A DNA stretch of 43,218 nucleotides from Gammaproteobacteria bacterium. GTDB taxonomy: Bacteria; Pseudomonadota; Gammaproteobacteria; Steroidobacterales; Steroidobacteraceae. The notes under the pieces are model-generated. The model saw only the letters and a list, made by a program, of their open reading frames with translations. It did no database searches and was not told the origin of the DNA. Positions 9,174-19,187 of the stretch are shown here, one piece after another (position 1 is the first letter of the stretch; the number at the start of each line of letters is the position of its first letter). A program made the position numbers and the translations under genes. The stretch lies in assembly GCA_028293745.1 (NCBI GenBank), contig JAQGOF010000224.1:1-43218 (forward strand), given 5' to 3'.

Positions 9174-10646
9174 TCAAGGCCTGGAGTCGCTCAGAGCGCC
9201 GGCCAGGGTCGGCCATGACAACGCGGCCGAATTGACGTTCACACGGCGCTCGAGGGTGACGCGATCCTGCTCGAAGCGGCAGACCACCGTGTCACGGAAC
9301 GCGGTCTGCGCGAATATCCAGGTCATCTCCAGCGTGCCTTCATCGAGCCAGCGGGCGCCGGCAACGACCTGGGTGGACCTCAGGGAATAACCGTGGTGCA
9401 ACTCGCGGCCGGGAACGTCTGTTTTGGTTTCGAACCAGTCACGCAGACCACACACCACACGATATTCGGCGCCTGCCTCCGTCAGATGGAAAACACAACG
9501 CTCCGCGTCAAAATCGAACCGTACTGCAGTCACTCCCACGGCATTGGGCTCCACGCGATAGGTTTTGCCGCTGATCTGCGCAGGTTTCGTGGAGGGATGT
9601 GAAACGATCGCGGGCTTGCGAGCGACGGCCGCAAGCCTGGCCCGCAGTCGCGCGTCTGCCAGTGCCGCTTCGTCTGCAGACAGCATATGCTCGAAAGCGC
9701 GGGGAAAGTGCCGCTGCACGACCGGCAGGAACACCGTGCTTCCCTCCTGCTCGGCCCCAATCACGGCAAGCGTTGCCTGATGCTGCGGGAAGACCATTAC
9801 GAACTGCATGAAGATCCCGATGGCGAGGTAGGCACCGTCGGCTGCAGTGGCCCACTGGTAGCCGTAGTTATCTTCGCCGTGAGATCGCGTGGCCTGATTT
9901 ATCCACGACTCCGACAGGATACGGCGTCCCTGCCACAGGCCTCTTTGCGCATGCACTACACCCAGCTTGAGCAGATCCACCGTTTTCATGGTCAGACCGT
10001 TGCCACCGGGATTGATGTTGTCGGGCCCGATATCCCACTGCTCGCCTGTGATACCCAGCGGCGCGAAGAAACGCGGCTTCAGATAGTCGTGCAGAGTCTG
10101 GCCGGTCACCCGGGTGAGTATTGCCGACAACATGTAACTGGCCGCGCTCGTATACGTGTAGGTCGTACCGGGCATGTGCACGACCGGAATCTTGAAGAAC
10201 TCCGCCGTCCAACTGGTCTGGATTCCCCGCCAGATGGCACCCGAAGTCTCGGCTGCATGTCCCGCACGCATCGTGAGCAGGTCTTCGATCGTCATTGCAG
10301 CGAGTTTGTCATCCACAACGGCGGGCAGGTACTCGGGAAAGAATGAGACGACCTTGTCCTGGAGCTTGAACCGTCCTTCATCGAGTGCCATGCCGATCGC
10401 ACTCGCCAGGACGCTCTTGGTGACGGAGTGCATGATGCGCGGACGATCGGCGCGATAGGGCCACGACCATCCTTCCGCGACCACCCGGCCGCCGCGATGA
10501 AGCATCAATCCGTGTAATTCGAGGCCGCTGGCTGCAGCGTCATCGAGAAACGCCTCCACGGCTGCCGCATTGACGTCGGCTTCACGAGGCTGGGCCCGTT
10601 CCAGCCCGTCTGTATAAGTTGGATCAGTTGCCTGGGATTCTGTCAT
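9174..10646 (-). CDS. beta-lactamase-related serine hydrolase
   Basis: A 490-residue protein of the class C beta-lactamase / D-aminopeptidase / esterase (family S12-like) group. The catalytic SxxK is Ser74-Val-Thr-Lys77 in HSVTKSVL, and the second motif is Tyr165-Thr-Ser in place of the usual YxN. The catalytic domain ends near 350 and is followed by a beta-rich C-terminal domain of about 140 residues. No signal peptide is visible, so it is probably cytoplasmic. GGAGGGG six bases before the ATG fixes the start. Family members hydrolyse esters, amides or D-amino-acid peptides; the substrate cannot be read from sequence. It is divergent from the gntR gene at 10734 and is followed by the MFS gene, probably in one operon. 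Confidence 0.9.
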   Translation of the reverse strand: MTESQATDPTYTDGLERAQPREADVNAAAVEAFLDDAAASGLELHGLMLHRGGRVVAEGWSWPYRADRPRIMHSVTKSVLASAIGMALDEGRFKLQDKVVSFFPEYLPAVVDDKLAAMTIEDLLTMRAGHAAETSGAIWRGIQTSWTAEFFKIPVVHMPGTTYTYTSAASYMLSAILTRVTGQTLHDYLKPRFFAPLGITGEQWDIGPDNINPGGNGLTMKTVDLLKLGVVHAQRGLWQGRRILSESWINQATRSHGEDNYGYQWATAADGAYLAIGIFMQFVMVFPQHQATLAVIGAEQEGSTVFLPVVQRHFPRAFEHMLSADEAALADARLRARLAAVARKPAIVSHPSTKPAQISGKTYRVEPNAVGVTAVRFDFDAERCVFHLTEAGAEYRVVCGLRDWFETKTDVPGRELHHGYSLRSTQVVAGARWLDEGTLEMTWIFAQTAFRDTVVCRFEQDRVTLERRVNVNSAALSWPTLAGALSDSRP

Positions 10647-10733
10647 TCCATTCCCCTCCGGTCCATTTTGTATTTTTATCCATTATAATGCAAACCGTCT
10701 CGACAGGGGCTGGCGGGCGGGCTGACTGGCACA

Positions 10734-11717
10734 ATGGCCCGCCAGATTGTACATTTGCACGCCACGAGTATGCGCACCATGCACACCGCCAAGACCCAGC
10801 GCGCGACCGCGAAACCGCGCAAATCCGCTCCGAGTCCGCTGCAAGCCGAGCTGGCCGGACGTATCCTGAAGGCACTGAACGAGCAAGGTGCCGGCACCGG
10901 GCATCACCTGGTCGAACAGGATCTGTGCCGGCAGTTCGGTGTTTCCCGAACGCCCATCCGCGGAGCGCTCAAGCTGCTGGCTGATCAGGGCTGTGTCGAG
11001 TCGCGGGCCAACCGTGGCTTCGTCCTCCTCAAGCCGGTGACCAACGTCCCGGACGTCGACCCGGTTGACCCGCAGGACGAGGAAGACAAGCAGCTATTCG
11101 TGGCGATTGCACGAGCGCGTAACTCGGGCAAGTTGCCGGTGGAGGTCGCGCAACAGGAGCTCGTGCGGTTGTTCGATGTCAAACTGACGACGGTGTTGCG
11201 AGTCCTGCGCCAGATGGCCGACCTCGGCCTCGTGGAGCGCAAACCCGGCAACGGCTGGTCGTTCATGGCCTCGATCGATTCGAGCCGGACGCGCTCGGAG
11301 AGTTATGGCTTTCGCCGCGCCATCGAGCCTGCGGCGCTGCTGCAGCCGGATTTCCAGCTCGACCGGGAGTGGGCCAAGCGGTCGCGCGAACTGCACCTGG
11401 CGTTTCGCCGCAAGCCCTGGCGCGATGTGCTCGCAGTCAAGTTCTACGAGATGAACTCGGAGTTCCACGAACAGCTCGCGCGCTGCTCGGGCAACCGCTA
11501 CATTTTGAGCGCAGTGCAACGGCAGAACCAACTCCGCAGCTTCATGAACTACCAGTGGGTGTACGGCGTGGAGCGCGTGCTTGCCTCGATTGACGAGCAT
11601 CTCGCCATCCTCACGGCGCTCGAGGCCGGCCGGCATCGCGATGCCTCCGTGCTGATGGAGGGTCACCTCCTCGCGAGCCGCAGAACGAACGAGTTGCTGG
11701 CCCAGGTTCCGGAGTAA
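10734..11717 (+). CDS. GntR/FCD-family regulator with two winged-helix domains
   Basis: A 327-residue regulator. After a basic tail, a first GntR winged helix spans about 36-100 (LVEQDLCRQFGVSRTPIRGA, ANRGFVLL). A second winged-helix-like unit spans about 120-180 (ELVRLFDVKLTTVLRVLRQM, PGNGWSFM), and an FCD ligand-binding helical bundle follows from about 190 (FHEQLARCSGNRYI). Ordinary FCD regulators have only one winged helix; the gene at 26104 shares this layout, so the two are paralogues. The start is uncertain: ATG at 10734 has a weak site, and 10770 or 10779 would also leave all domains intact. It is divergent from the serine hydrolase and convergent with the second TonB receptor. It may control these and the ABC importer, sensing a small acid or amino acid. 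Confidence 0.88.
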   Translation: MARQIVHLHATSMRTMHTAKTQRATAKPRKSAPSPLQAELAGRILKALNEQGAGTGHHLVEQDLCRQFGVSRTPIRGALKLLADQGCVESRANRGFVLLKPVTNVPDVDPVDPQDEEDKQLFVAIARARNSGKLPVEVAQQELVRLFDVKLTTVLRVLRQMADLGLVERKPGNGWSFMASIDSSRTRSESYGFRRAIEPAALLQPDFQLDREWAKRSRELHLAFRRKPWRDVLAVKFYEMNSEFHEQLARCSGNRYILSAVQRQNQLRSFMNYQWVYGVERVLASIDEHLAILTALEAGRHRDASVLMEGHLLASRRTNELLAQVPE

Positions 11718-11767
11718 CCCACCGGGCCGGGCTCCCCCACGCCGAAGAATTTGACCATGATTGTCCG

Positions 11768-14044
11768 TCAGTACTTCCATGCGACCGAGAATTTGACACT
11801 GCCCGGCGGTCCTTCGGAGAGCACGAGCCCCCCGGTCGATGCCCAGTAGCGCCTGCGGGTGATGTTTTCACCGTTCAACCGGAGCAGCAGCGTGTGACCA
11901 CCCAACAGGGTGGAATAGGAGGCGCCAGCGTCGAGCAGTGTGTAACCGGGAATGAATGCGCTGTTCAGCTGGTTGATGGCCCGGGGCCCGGTGTAGTAGG
12001 CGCCCGCAGTGACGCTGAGGCCGGCCAGCAGCCGGGTCAGCCGGTATTCTCCAGCTATGGAGAACTGCCGCTTCGGCACGTTTTCAATCTGCCTGCCGTT
12101 GGAGGTTGGAGTCACCGTTGTTACACCTTTGACCGTCACAACGGTTGTCGGTGCTCCATTGACCTGCTCGGCCTCGAGGAACAGAGCACTGCCGTAGATT
12201 GAAAGGTCGCGCGTGACCTCACCGGTCACACTGACCTCTTCGCCCTTGTACTGCGCACGGCCATCCTGCACATAGAAGTTCTGGGCGTTCGTGTACGTGG
12301 AAGCGCGATTGATCGCGAAATAGGCGGCCTGGATCAGCAGGCCTCTCCTGGGCTCGACTTTAATGCCAGCCTCACGCTGCGTACTTTCGGTAGCGGGCAG
12401 CTGTTGACCGTAGTTGTTCGCCAGAATGGGCGCGGCGGGCGTCGTCTCGAGTCCTTGAATGAACGTCCCATACAGACTGGCCCACGTGCGCGGCTTGAGG
12501 ACAAACCCGTACGAATAGGACAACGGTGTAGCACGGAACGTGTCCACATTGGTGGTCACATCCGACTCCGTGTAGTCCGAATAGCGGACGCCGCCGAGCA
12601 GATCGAGCCAGTCGATCACCTTGAGCCGGTCGAACGCATAGTAGCCGACGTCCTTGATCCGCGTGGTGTCCGCGAATTCCGGCGGTATCGGCGTGTACGG
12701 GATGGGCACGGGATTGTAGAAGTTCTGTTGGCACGTCACGGGCTTCGCCGTCGGCGTCGCTCCCGGACACAAAGCGGCAACTGTAGCCGGCGAGACCTGG
12801 TTCTTGACGTTCTCTGAAAACCCGAAAATCACCTCGTGCACCAACGGCCCGGTGTAGAAAGTGCCCGCTATTTCAGCGCGGGCGTTCTTGTTCTCATAGT
12901 GGTTCTCCTGCAGCCCGATGCTCAGCAGGCCATCGCCGGTGGCGTAGTTGGTCGGATTCAGCGTGTTGAAGCGCCGGTCGCGCAGCAGGTACGAGTCACC
13001 CGCATCCACTGTTGCGCTCCAGGTCTGTGTTATCCGGTAGTTGGTGTGCAGCAGAACGTTGCTTTCCCGGGCGTGATTCACCGCCCAGTCGGGGCCGAAA
13101 TTGGTGGCTGGGTCGAGCAGCGGCGGCAACTGGATCGTCGGATACAGGTTGCTCACGGTCGATTTCGGCGGCGTCAGAAATCTGAATACACCGGGCTCGA
13201 CGACGTTCTTGTACAGGTACTCGGCATCCAGGCTGATCGTCAGCCCCTCGATGGGCTTGAAATCAAACGCGCCCGCGAACAGCGCACGGGTACCGGCCGT
13301 GTTGTCGATACCGGAATCAACGTGTCCGTACACTGCGTTGAGCCGGGCCCCGAACATGCCCCAGGTATCACCGAAGTCGATATGGCCGGCCGCCGTGCCG
13401 TGATCGTTGCCAAAACCTTCGACGGACAGATAGGTCTCCGGCGTGGGCCGCTTCATGGTCAGATTGATGATGCCGGACGGCGTTGTGAAGCCGTAATACA
13501 GCGCAGAGGCTCCCTTGAGCGCTTCGACACGATCCTTGTCCTCCAGTGGCAGATCGATCAGATTGATGATCGGCAGGCTGCCGTTCAGACGATAGTTGGC
13601 GCGGTTATCCACCGCTATGCCGCGGATGGAGAGGTTGTTGTAGACCGTTGGACTCGTCTGCGAGCTCGTGACCCCGGCTGTGTTTCGCAGAGCATCAAAC
13701 AGGCTGCGCGCCTGTTGTGACTCGATCACCTCCGAGGGAACGACGGCGATGGTCAGCGGCGTATCGAGCTGACGGGCGCCGCGGAAACTTCCTGCCTGGA
13801 CGAGGTCGGCGCTGTAGCTCGCCTTGCGATCGCTGGTCACGACTACTTCTTCGAGCGTCAGTGGAGTCTTGTCTCCTGAGGCTGACGCGCCCGTGTCCGC
13901 AGCCGGCGCATCGGCGGCTGGCGCGTCCGCGCCTGTGGCGCTCCCGCCCGCCGGCATTCCCGCTAGCGCCGCGCCGGTCAGCAGCAGCGCAATTGCCCCG
14001 CCGGCAAACCCCAGCCGGAACCGCACCCCAGTGCCTTTGAGCAT
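11768..14044 (-). CDS. TonB-dependent siderophore-type receptor
   Basis: A 758-residue outer-membrane receptor. A signal peptide is followed by a low-complexity Ala/Asp/Gly stretch containing the repeated unit APAAD (about 40-50), then a TonB-box-like LEEVVVTSDRK and a plug at about 85-210 (IAVVPSEVIESQQARSLFDAL, VEALKGASALYYGFTTPSG, INLTMKRP). The barrel ends in FSVAWKY. The layout matches the ferrichrome/siderophore subgroup, but members of this group also take up peptides and other compounds. AGGGG six bases before the ATG supports the start. It lies downstream of a complete Dpp/Opp-type importer on the same strand with a regulated promoter between them. The pair suggests outer- and inner-membrane steps for one substrate, perhaps an oligopeptide or peptidic siderophore. 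Confidence 0.92.
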   Translation of the reverse strand: MLKGTGVRFRLGFAGGAIALLLTGAALAGMPAGGSATGADAPAADAPAADTGASASGDKTPLTLEEVVVTSDRKASYSADLVQAGSFRGARQLDTPLTIAVVPSEVIESQQARSLFDALRNTAGVTSSQTSPTVYNNLSIRGIAVDNRANYRLNGSLPIINLIDLPLEDKDRVEALKGASALYYGFTTPSGIINLTMKRPTPETYLSVEGFGNDHGTAAGHIDFGDTWGMFGARLNAVYGHVDSGIDNTAGTRALFAGAFDFKPIEGLTISLDAEYLYKNVVEPGVFRFLTPPKSTVSNLYPTIQLPPLLDPATNFGPDWAVNHARESNVLLHTNYRITQTWSATVDAGDSYLLRDRRFNTLNPTNYATGDGLLSIGLQENHYENKNARAEIAGTFYTGPLVHEVIFGFSENVKNQVSPATVAALCPGATPTAKPVTCQQNFYNPVPIPYTPIPPEFADTTRIKDVGYYAFDRLKVIDWLDLLGGVRYSDYTESDVTTNVDTFRATPLSYSYGFVLKPRTWASLYGTFIQGLETTPAAPILANNYGQQLPATESTQREAGIKVEPRRGLLIQAAYFAINRASTYTNAQNFYVQDGRAQYKGEEVSVTGEVTRDLSIYGSALFLEAEQVNGAPTTVVTVKGVTTVTPTSNGRQIENVPKRQFSIAGEYRLTRLLAGLSVTAGAYYTGPRAINQLNSAFIPGYTLLDAGASYSTLLGGHTLLLRLNGENITRRRYWASTGGLVLSEGPPGSVKFSVAWKY

Positions 14045-14106
14045 CTTTTACCCCTGATGAAATGAGGCGTTTATGCAGGTGATCACCCAAACGTATCATG
14101 CAGTCT

Positions 14107-14152
14107 AAAAAGATAATATTGTCTTTTTACACCTATGAGTACAATTTGTCAC
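14107..14152 (-). promoter_or_regulatory. promoter and palindromic operator of the siderophore-type receptor
   Basis: On the minus strand GTGACA (14152-14147) and TAAAAA (14129-14124) are separated by 17 bp and make a fair sigma-70 promoter. The -10 runs into a 22-bp near-perfect palindrome at 14107-14128: core GATAATATTGTC flanked by five A on one side and five T on the other. An operator in that place would occlude RNA polymerase. The core matches the operator at 7721 in 9 of 12 positions and shares its A-rich flank with the site near 7810. Confidence 0.6.
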
Positions 14153-14167
14153 GCTCGAAAACGCCTC

Positions 14168-15799
14168 TCAGCTGACGAGGGCAGCCGCCTCCAAGGCCGG
14201 CGTTGCCGCGAGAAGCTCGCGGGTGTACTTGTGCCGCGGGTCATTGAAAACGGAAGGTACGGGGCCCTCCTCCACCACCACTCCGCCCGACATCACCACC
14301 ACCCGGGCGGCGATCTGGCGAACTAATGCGAGGTCATGGGTGATGAACAGGCATGCAAAGCCGTATTGCCCCTGGAGTTCCCGGAACAAGGCGAGCACCT
14401 GCTGCTGGATGGTCATGTCCAGCGCCGAGACCGGTTCATCCGCGACCACGAGCCGCGGCCGGCATACGACCGCCCGCGCAATCGCCACGCGCTGACGCTG
14501 CCCGCCCGACATCTGGTGAGGAAACCGATCGCCGAACGAGGCCAGGCCGACCTCGTCCAGTACAGCGTCAACGCGCGCAGCGCGCTCCGCCGCATCGATG
14601 TCAGCATGACGCAAAGTCGCTGCGACGATATCGCGCACCCGCAGCCTGGGATTCAACGACGAGTACGGGTCCTGAAATACAAGTTGGGCCGAACGACGGA
14701 ATTGCTTCCGTTGCGCAGGTGTCATCCGGGCCAGCTCGATCCCGTCGAAGCGGATGCTGCCGGCTGCCAACGGCTTGAGGTCGAGAATGGCTCGGCCGAG
14801 CGTTGTCTTACCGGACCCACTGGCCCCCACAATCGCAACGATTTCGCCTGAACGTACATCCAGGTCCACGCCATGTACCACCTGTGTGGGCGTACCCGCC
14901 CGCCACAGCCCAGGGCGCCCGGGATATTCGATGCAGGCGTTCCTTACCTGCACTACGATCGGCTCCGAGGCTGGTACCGCCGTGCCTGCAGTAATGCCGC
15001 CGCGCAAGGAGGCCACGAGGCGCTGTGTGTACGGATTTCGCGGGTCGGTCAGGATCTGACGGGTTGTGCCACTCTCCATCAGACGTCCCTTCTCGAGCAC
15101 GATTGCCCGCTCCGTGTAGCGAGCCACCAGCCCCAGGTCGTGGGTGATCAACAGGACCGCCGCTCCTTCGTCATGGGCCAGTTCCACCATCAGCTCCAGC
15201 ACCTCACGCTGGCTCAGGGTGTCGAGGGCAGTCGTCGGCTCATCGGCGATCAGCAACTTCGGTTTCAGCAGCAGCACCGCTGCCAGCATGATGCGTTGGC
15301 GCATGCCGCCCGAGAATTCATGCGGGAAAGCGGACAGGCAGCGCACCGGATCGTTCATCCGCACACGCTCCAGCATAGCCAGTGAGTGCCGCCGGATTTC
15401 TCCCCTGGACAATTGCCGGTGCAACTGCAGGCCTTCGGCCAGTTGACGGCCAATCGTCATGGCGGGATTCAAGGAGACCATGGGCTCCTGGAAGACCATT
15501 CCGATCTGGGCGCCGCGGATCTTGCGCATGTCAGGCCCGCTGAGTTGGGTCAGATCGCGTCCCTCGAGCTCGATCCGCCCGGCCACGCGCCGGACACCGT
15601 CCGGGAGCAGATTGAGGATCGAGCGGGCAGCCAGTGTCTTGCCACTTCCCGATTCCCCGACGACCGCTACAAACTCGCCTGGCGCCACGTCAAATGAAAG
15701 ATCGTCCAACAACGGTGCCGAGCCAGCCCTCGCGCGCCCTGCTGCCTCGATGCGCACACCCGCGAATCGCAGCAGTGGCGTCGCCAGTGCTGCGATCAT
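14168..15799 (-). CDS. dipeptide/oligopeptide ABC transporter, fused double ATPase subunit
   Basis: A 543-residue protein containing two complete ABC ATPases in tandem, equivalent to DppD and DppF fused. The first half has Walker A GESGSGKT, signature FSGGMRQR and Walker B LLIADEP. The second half has GASGSGKT, MSGGQRQR and LVVADEP. Each half ends with the Opp/Dpp-type tail (DPRNPYTQRL and DPRHKYTREL). It powers import from the inner-membrane face of the two permeases. The ATG at 15799 has GGAGAG five bases upstream and overlaps the preceding permease stop as ATGA, which indicates translational coupling; a longer in-frame reading lacks such support. It is the last gene of the importer operon. 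Confidence 0.95.
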   Translation of the reverse strand: MIAALATPLLRFAGVRIEAAGRARAGSAPLLDDLSFDVAPGEFVAVVGESGSGKTLAARSILNLLPDGVRRVAGRIELEGRDLTQLSGPDMRKIRGAQIGMVFQEPMVSLNPAMTIGRQLAEGLQLHRQLSRGEIRRHSLAMLERVRMNDPVRCLSAFPHEFSGGMRQRIMLAAVLLLKPKLLIADEPTTALDTLSQREVLELMVELAHDEGAAVLLITHDLGLVARYTERAIVLEKGRLMESGTTRQILTDPRNPYTQRLVASLRGGITAGTAVPASEPIVVQVRNACIEYPGRPGLWRAGTPTQVVHGVDLDVRSGEIVAIVGASGSGKTTLGRAILDLKPLAAGSIRFDGIELARMTPAQRKQFRRSAQLVFQDPYSSLNPRLRVRDIVAATLRHADIDAAERAARVDAVLDEVGLASFGDRFPHQMSGGQRQRVAIARAVVCRPRLVVADEPVSALDMTIQQQVLALFRELQGQYGFACLFITHDLALVRQIAARVVVMSGGVVVEEGPVPSVFNDPRHKYTRELLAATPALEAAALVS

Positions 15800-16620
15800 G
15801 TCTCTCTCCAAGGGTCGAGCCAGTCGCGTAGGGCATCGCCGAGGAGATTGACTCCAAGCAGCGTGCCGGCAATGCACAAGCCCGGAACGATGCTGAGCCA
15901 ACTCGCAACGTCCATGTACGGGCGCGACTCTGACAACATGTTCCCCCATGTAGGGGCCGGCGGCGGAACTTTTACCCCCAGGAAACTCAATGCGCTCTCA
16001 GACAACATAGCCCAACCGAACAGGCTGGTTGCGAGTACCACCACCGGTGGCAACACGTTCGGGAGGATGTGACGTGCGATGGTCTCGAGCGGGCTATCAC
16101 CCGCGGTCCGCGACGCCTCGATGAATTCACGCTCACGGATCGATAGCACGGTGGCACGGACCACGCGCACAACGGAGGGCGTATATGCAGTGCTAAGCGC
16201 CAGGACGATGCTGCCATCACTCGAACCAAGCACTGCAATCAGGGCAAGCGCCAACAGTATCCCTGGGAACGCCAGGACCGCGTCGGTGATCATCATGAGC
16301 AGCCGATCGGTCCAGCCACGCAGGTAGCCGGCCAACAGTCCCAGTGCGGTGCCTACCGTGATGGCTACTGCAACCGTCGCAAGTGCGACCAGCACGCTGA
16401 TTCTTGCTCCGAGCATCGAGCGACTCAGAACGTCACGCCCAAACTCGTCCGTTCCGAACCAGTGGCGCAGCCCTGGGGAGCCAAGGGGGTGGGTGAGATC
16501 AATCGCAATGGGGTCGTAGGGCATCCAAAACAGCCCGATTCCGATGGTCGCCAACAGCGCCCCGACGAGAGGAATCCCGACGAGTGCGTTCAGGCCGACA
16601 TGGCCGAGGCGGTCCATCAT
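15796..16620 (-). CDS. peptide-type ABC transporter permease (DppC-like)
   Basis: A 274-residue inner-membrane permease of the Opp/Dpp/nickel group. The hallmark HWFGTDEFGRDVLSR lies near residues 53-67, several hydrophobic spans follow, and the EAA-like loop (EFIEASRTAGDSPLETIARH, about 165-184) is the contact to the ATPase. It forms the channel with the DppB-like partner. ATG at 16620 overlaps the upstream permease stop by four bases (ATGA), and its own TGA overlaps the ATPase start the same way, so three genes are translationally coupled. Peptides are the commonest substrates of this subfamily, but sugars, opines and metals also occur; the protein alone does not decide. Confidence 0.94.
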   Translation of the reverse strand: MMDRLGHVGLNALVGIPLVGALLATIGIGLFWMPYDPIAIDLTHPLGSPGLRHWFGTDEFGRDVLSRSMLGARISVLVALATVAVAITVGTALGLLAGYLRGWTDRLLMMITDAVLAFPGILLALALIAVLGSSDGSIVLALSTAYTPSVVRVVRATVLSIREREFIEASRTAGDSPLETIARHILPNVLPPVVVLATSLFGWAMLSESALSFLGVKVPPPAPTWGNMLSESRPYMDVASWLSIVPGLCIAGTLLGVNLLGDALRDWLDPWRET

Positions 16621-17561
16621 CGTGCTGTCACGCGCGGATCGAATAACGGGTAGCACAGATCGACCAGGAGGTTGACGACGACATAGACAACCGCCGTGAA
16701 CAACAGGCAGCCCTGCACGACGGGATAGTCCCGCGCCAGAACCGAATCGACCATCAATCGGCCCAGACCCGGCAAGGTAAACACCGTTTCGATCACCGCG
16801 ATGCCGCCGAGTAGATGTCCGAGCGTCAATCCCACCAAGGTCAGCGTCGGCGCGAAGGCATTTGGAAAGACGTGTCGAGTGAGAACGACTCTCTCGGACA
16901 AGCCCTTCGCGCGAGCATGAGTTACATAGTCGAGCTGCAGGACGTCGATTGAGCTGGAGCGCATCATTCGCGTGAGCACGCCGCTCTCCGTGATCGTCAG
17001 CGTCATCACCGGCATCACGAGAAACAGCATTGCCTGCATGGCACTTTCGGAAAATGGGATGTAGCCGACAAAGGGCAACCAGCCGAGTTTCAGACCGAAC
17101 AGCAGCAGCAGTACCATTCCCAGCCAGAAACTCGGAATGGCCAACACAACGGTGGCGGCGCCGACCACCGCCAGATCGATGGCGGAGTTGCGGCGCCAGG
17201 CCGCAATGAGGCCGGCGCTCGCTGCAATCACGGTTGCCGCGGTCACGGCCACGAGCACTACTGCCGCCGTCAGCCCGAAGCGCTGCAGAATCAGCCCGGC
17301 CACCGGCTCGCCGCTGACAATCGAACGTCCCAGGTCGCCTCGCAGGGCATGCTGGAGCCAGGACACGAATTGGACCGGCAGCGGATGATCCAGCCCGAGG
17401 TCGGCACGCACACCGGCGAGTGCGGCCGCATCCGCACCCTCGCCCAACAGCACCAGCGCAGGGTCTCCTGGAATGAGCCGGATGAGCAGGAACACCGCCA
17501 AGGACACCAGTGACAAGGTCGGCAGAGTCAACAGGAGTCGTTTTAAAATGTAGCTGAGCAT
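16617..17561 (-). CDS. peptide-type ABC transporter permease (DppB-like)
   Basis: A 314-residue inner-membrane permease. The N-terminal MLSYILKRLLLTLPTL and the LIRLIPGDPA segment are typical of DppB/OppB. The cytoplasmic EAA loop is seen at DYVTHARAKGLSERVVLTRH, and the C-terminus has FTLPGLGRL and RDYPVVQG, conserved in this group. It pairs with the DppC-like protein encoded next. It starts 12 bp after the binding-protein gene and its stop overlaps the next start (ATGA), so all are one operon. Nothing in it is unusual. Confidence 0.95.
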   Translation of the reverse strand: MLSYILKRLLLTLPTLSLVSLAVFLLIRLIPGDPALVLLGEGADAAALAGVRADLGLDHPLPVQFVSWLQHALRGDLGRSIVSGEPVAGLILQRFGLTAAVVLVAVTAATVIAASAGLIAAWRRNSAIDLAVVGAATVVLAIPSFWLGMVLLLLFGLKLGWLPFVGYIPFSESAMQAMLFLVMPVMTLTITESGVLTRMMRSSSIDVLQLDYVTHARAKGLSERVVLTRHVFPNAFAPTLTLVGLTLGHLLGGIAVIETVFTLPGLGRLMVDSVLARDYPVVQGCLLFTAVVYVVVNLLVDLCYPLFDPRVTAR

Positions 17562-17573
17562 GTCGTGTTGCGG

Positions 17574-19153
17574 TCAGTTCAGGCCTACGCCCCACAGCCG
17601 CTGTTGGGCTGCCATCCAGTTCTGGTAACCCGTGACATTGGAGCGCACGACGGCCAGCCGCGACGAATTGAAGAGCGCCACTGCCGGAACTTCATCCAGA
17701 AAATCGCGCGTCAGCGTATCGAACACCGGCTGACGTGCCGCGGCATCCGCCGATATCATCGTCTGCGCCAACAGCTCGCGCGAGCGTGGCGTGTCCCAGA
17801 CCTTGCGGGGCTCCTCGCGTTTGTCGCCGATGAAAATGCCGAAACTCAGTGTCGGATCGAGCCGGGCCGAGAAGGATTGCACCATCAGCTGATAGTTACC
17901 AACCGTGTAGCGCGACAGGTGCGCCGGCCAATCGACGGCATCGATCTGCAGGTGGATGCCAGCCTGCGCCGCCATAGCCTGGATCACGACCGCCGTGTCG
18001 AACATCTGGGGATCGCGTCGGCTCGTGATGAGTTGGATGGGGCGCTGTCGTATCCAGCTGCGCTCAGCAGCCGGCGGGCTTGCGCCACGTCGGGCTGCCT
18101 CAGGCGCGCCTGGACGGGACCATGAAACGGGCTTGCCACGGGAATAGGTGAATTATCCGCAGTTCCGGTCCCCCAGGTGATGGCCTTTGTCAGGCCGGCG
18201 GTATCGATCGTAAGCGCGATCGCTCTTCGCAGCCTGACATCGCTGAGCAACCGGTCGCGGGTTTGAATGAGCAATGCATAACAATCCAGGATCGGAACCA
18301 GTTGGAACTTGAGGTCCAGCCTGCCGCGGATTCCGGTGAGCTCCGAGGCGGCGAGATTGTCGAGTATGTCCAGGCTGCCGCGGATCAGTGCCGCCCGGGC
18401 GGCTGAGCTGTCCGGAATGACCAGAAAGCGGATGTGATCCACCAGGGCATACTTGCCTCCCGCGTTGCCGTCACGCGCGCCAGGCAGCGGCGAGTAGTGC
18501 GCAAAGCGGTTGAGCTCGATGAACTGATTGTGGCGCCATTCGCCCAACTCGAAGGGGCCGGTACCGATGGGCGCGCGCCAGTTTCCGTCTGCATCCACTG
18601 AGTCCGGATGCAGGATGCCCGTGCCTCCGCAATCGGCCCTGACCAGTGTGGTGAGGAACATCGGAGCCGCCCGATCGAGCGTAACGGCTACCGTGTGCGG
18701 ATCCGGCGCGGTGATCGACAATACACGCGCAATCCCATGGGCGCCGAACTCCGCGAGGCAGCGCCAGCGAGTCTGCGGCTTCAGGTAGCGTTGCAGCGAC
18801 CAGATGACTTGCGCCGCGGTCAGCGGCGCGCCGTTATGAAAAACGACATCCGGGCGCAGCGTGAAGGTATACACCCGGCCATCGTCCGACACAGTCCAGC
18901 GGCTGGCCAACATCGGCCCGGGTGAGCCATCCTCCCGCGAGGCGACCAGTCCCTCCACGATGTGCAGCAACACAGCGTCGGTATTTTCATCGCGCCGGGT
19001 CCCCGGGCTGGTCGAGACAATGTCCGTTTTCAAACGGGCGCGCAGCACGGTGCCCGCGGCGGCGGCCACTTGCCAGGCTATGAGGCCAAGCGCGAGCGCC
19101 CCGCTGACAGCCAGGGTTCCCAGCGCGTGGGCGAGATGGGCACTACGAGCCAC
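17574..19153 (-). pseudogene. ABC transporter solute-binding protein (DppA-like), frameshifted
   Basis: This should be the family-5 periplasmic binding protein of the importer, about 526 residues. The first 370 or so residues (GTG start, signal peptide, FTLRPDVVFHNGAPLTA, GTGPFELGEW, RLRRAIALTID) read in one frame, which then fails after AGYDSAP. The rest resumes in the next frame (QLITSRRDPQMFDTAVVIQA to WGVGLN). The break lies at a run of four G on the plus strand (18039-18042); one more base there restores a continuous protein. Either the gene is newly inactivated or the base was lost in sequencing or assembly. All other operon genes are intact and codon use is normal in both parts, so I favour an error or a very recent mutation. 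The binding protein would determine substrate choice. Confidence 0.85.
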
Positions 19154-19187
19154 GACGATTGCAGGAATCCTGCGAAGCGGGTTCCCT

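Noticed and set aside
12836..13720. 294-codon plus-strand frame opposite the siderophore-type receptor
   Set aside because: Antisense shadow; the minus-strand frame has a full plug and barrel with signal peptide.
15800..15949. N-terminal extension of the fused ATPase
   Set aside because: The extension overlaps the permease gene in another frame; the ATG at 15799 has a ribosome-binding site and an ATGA overlap.
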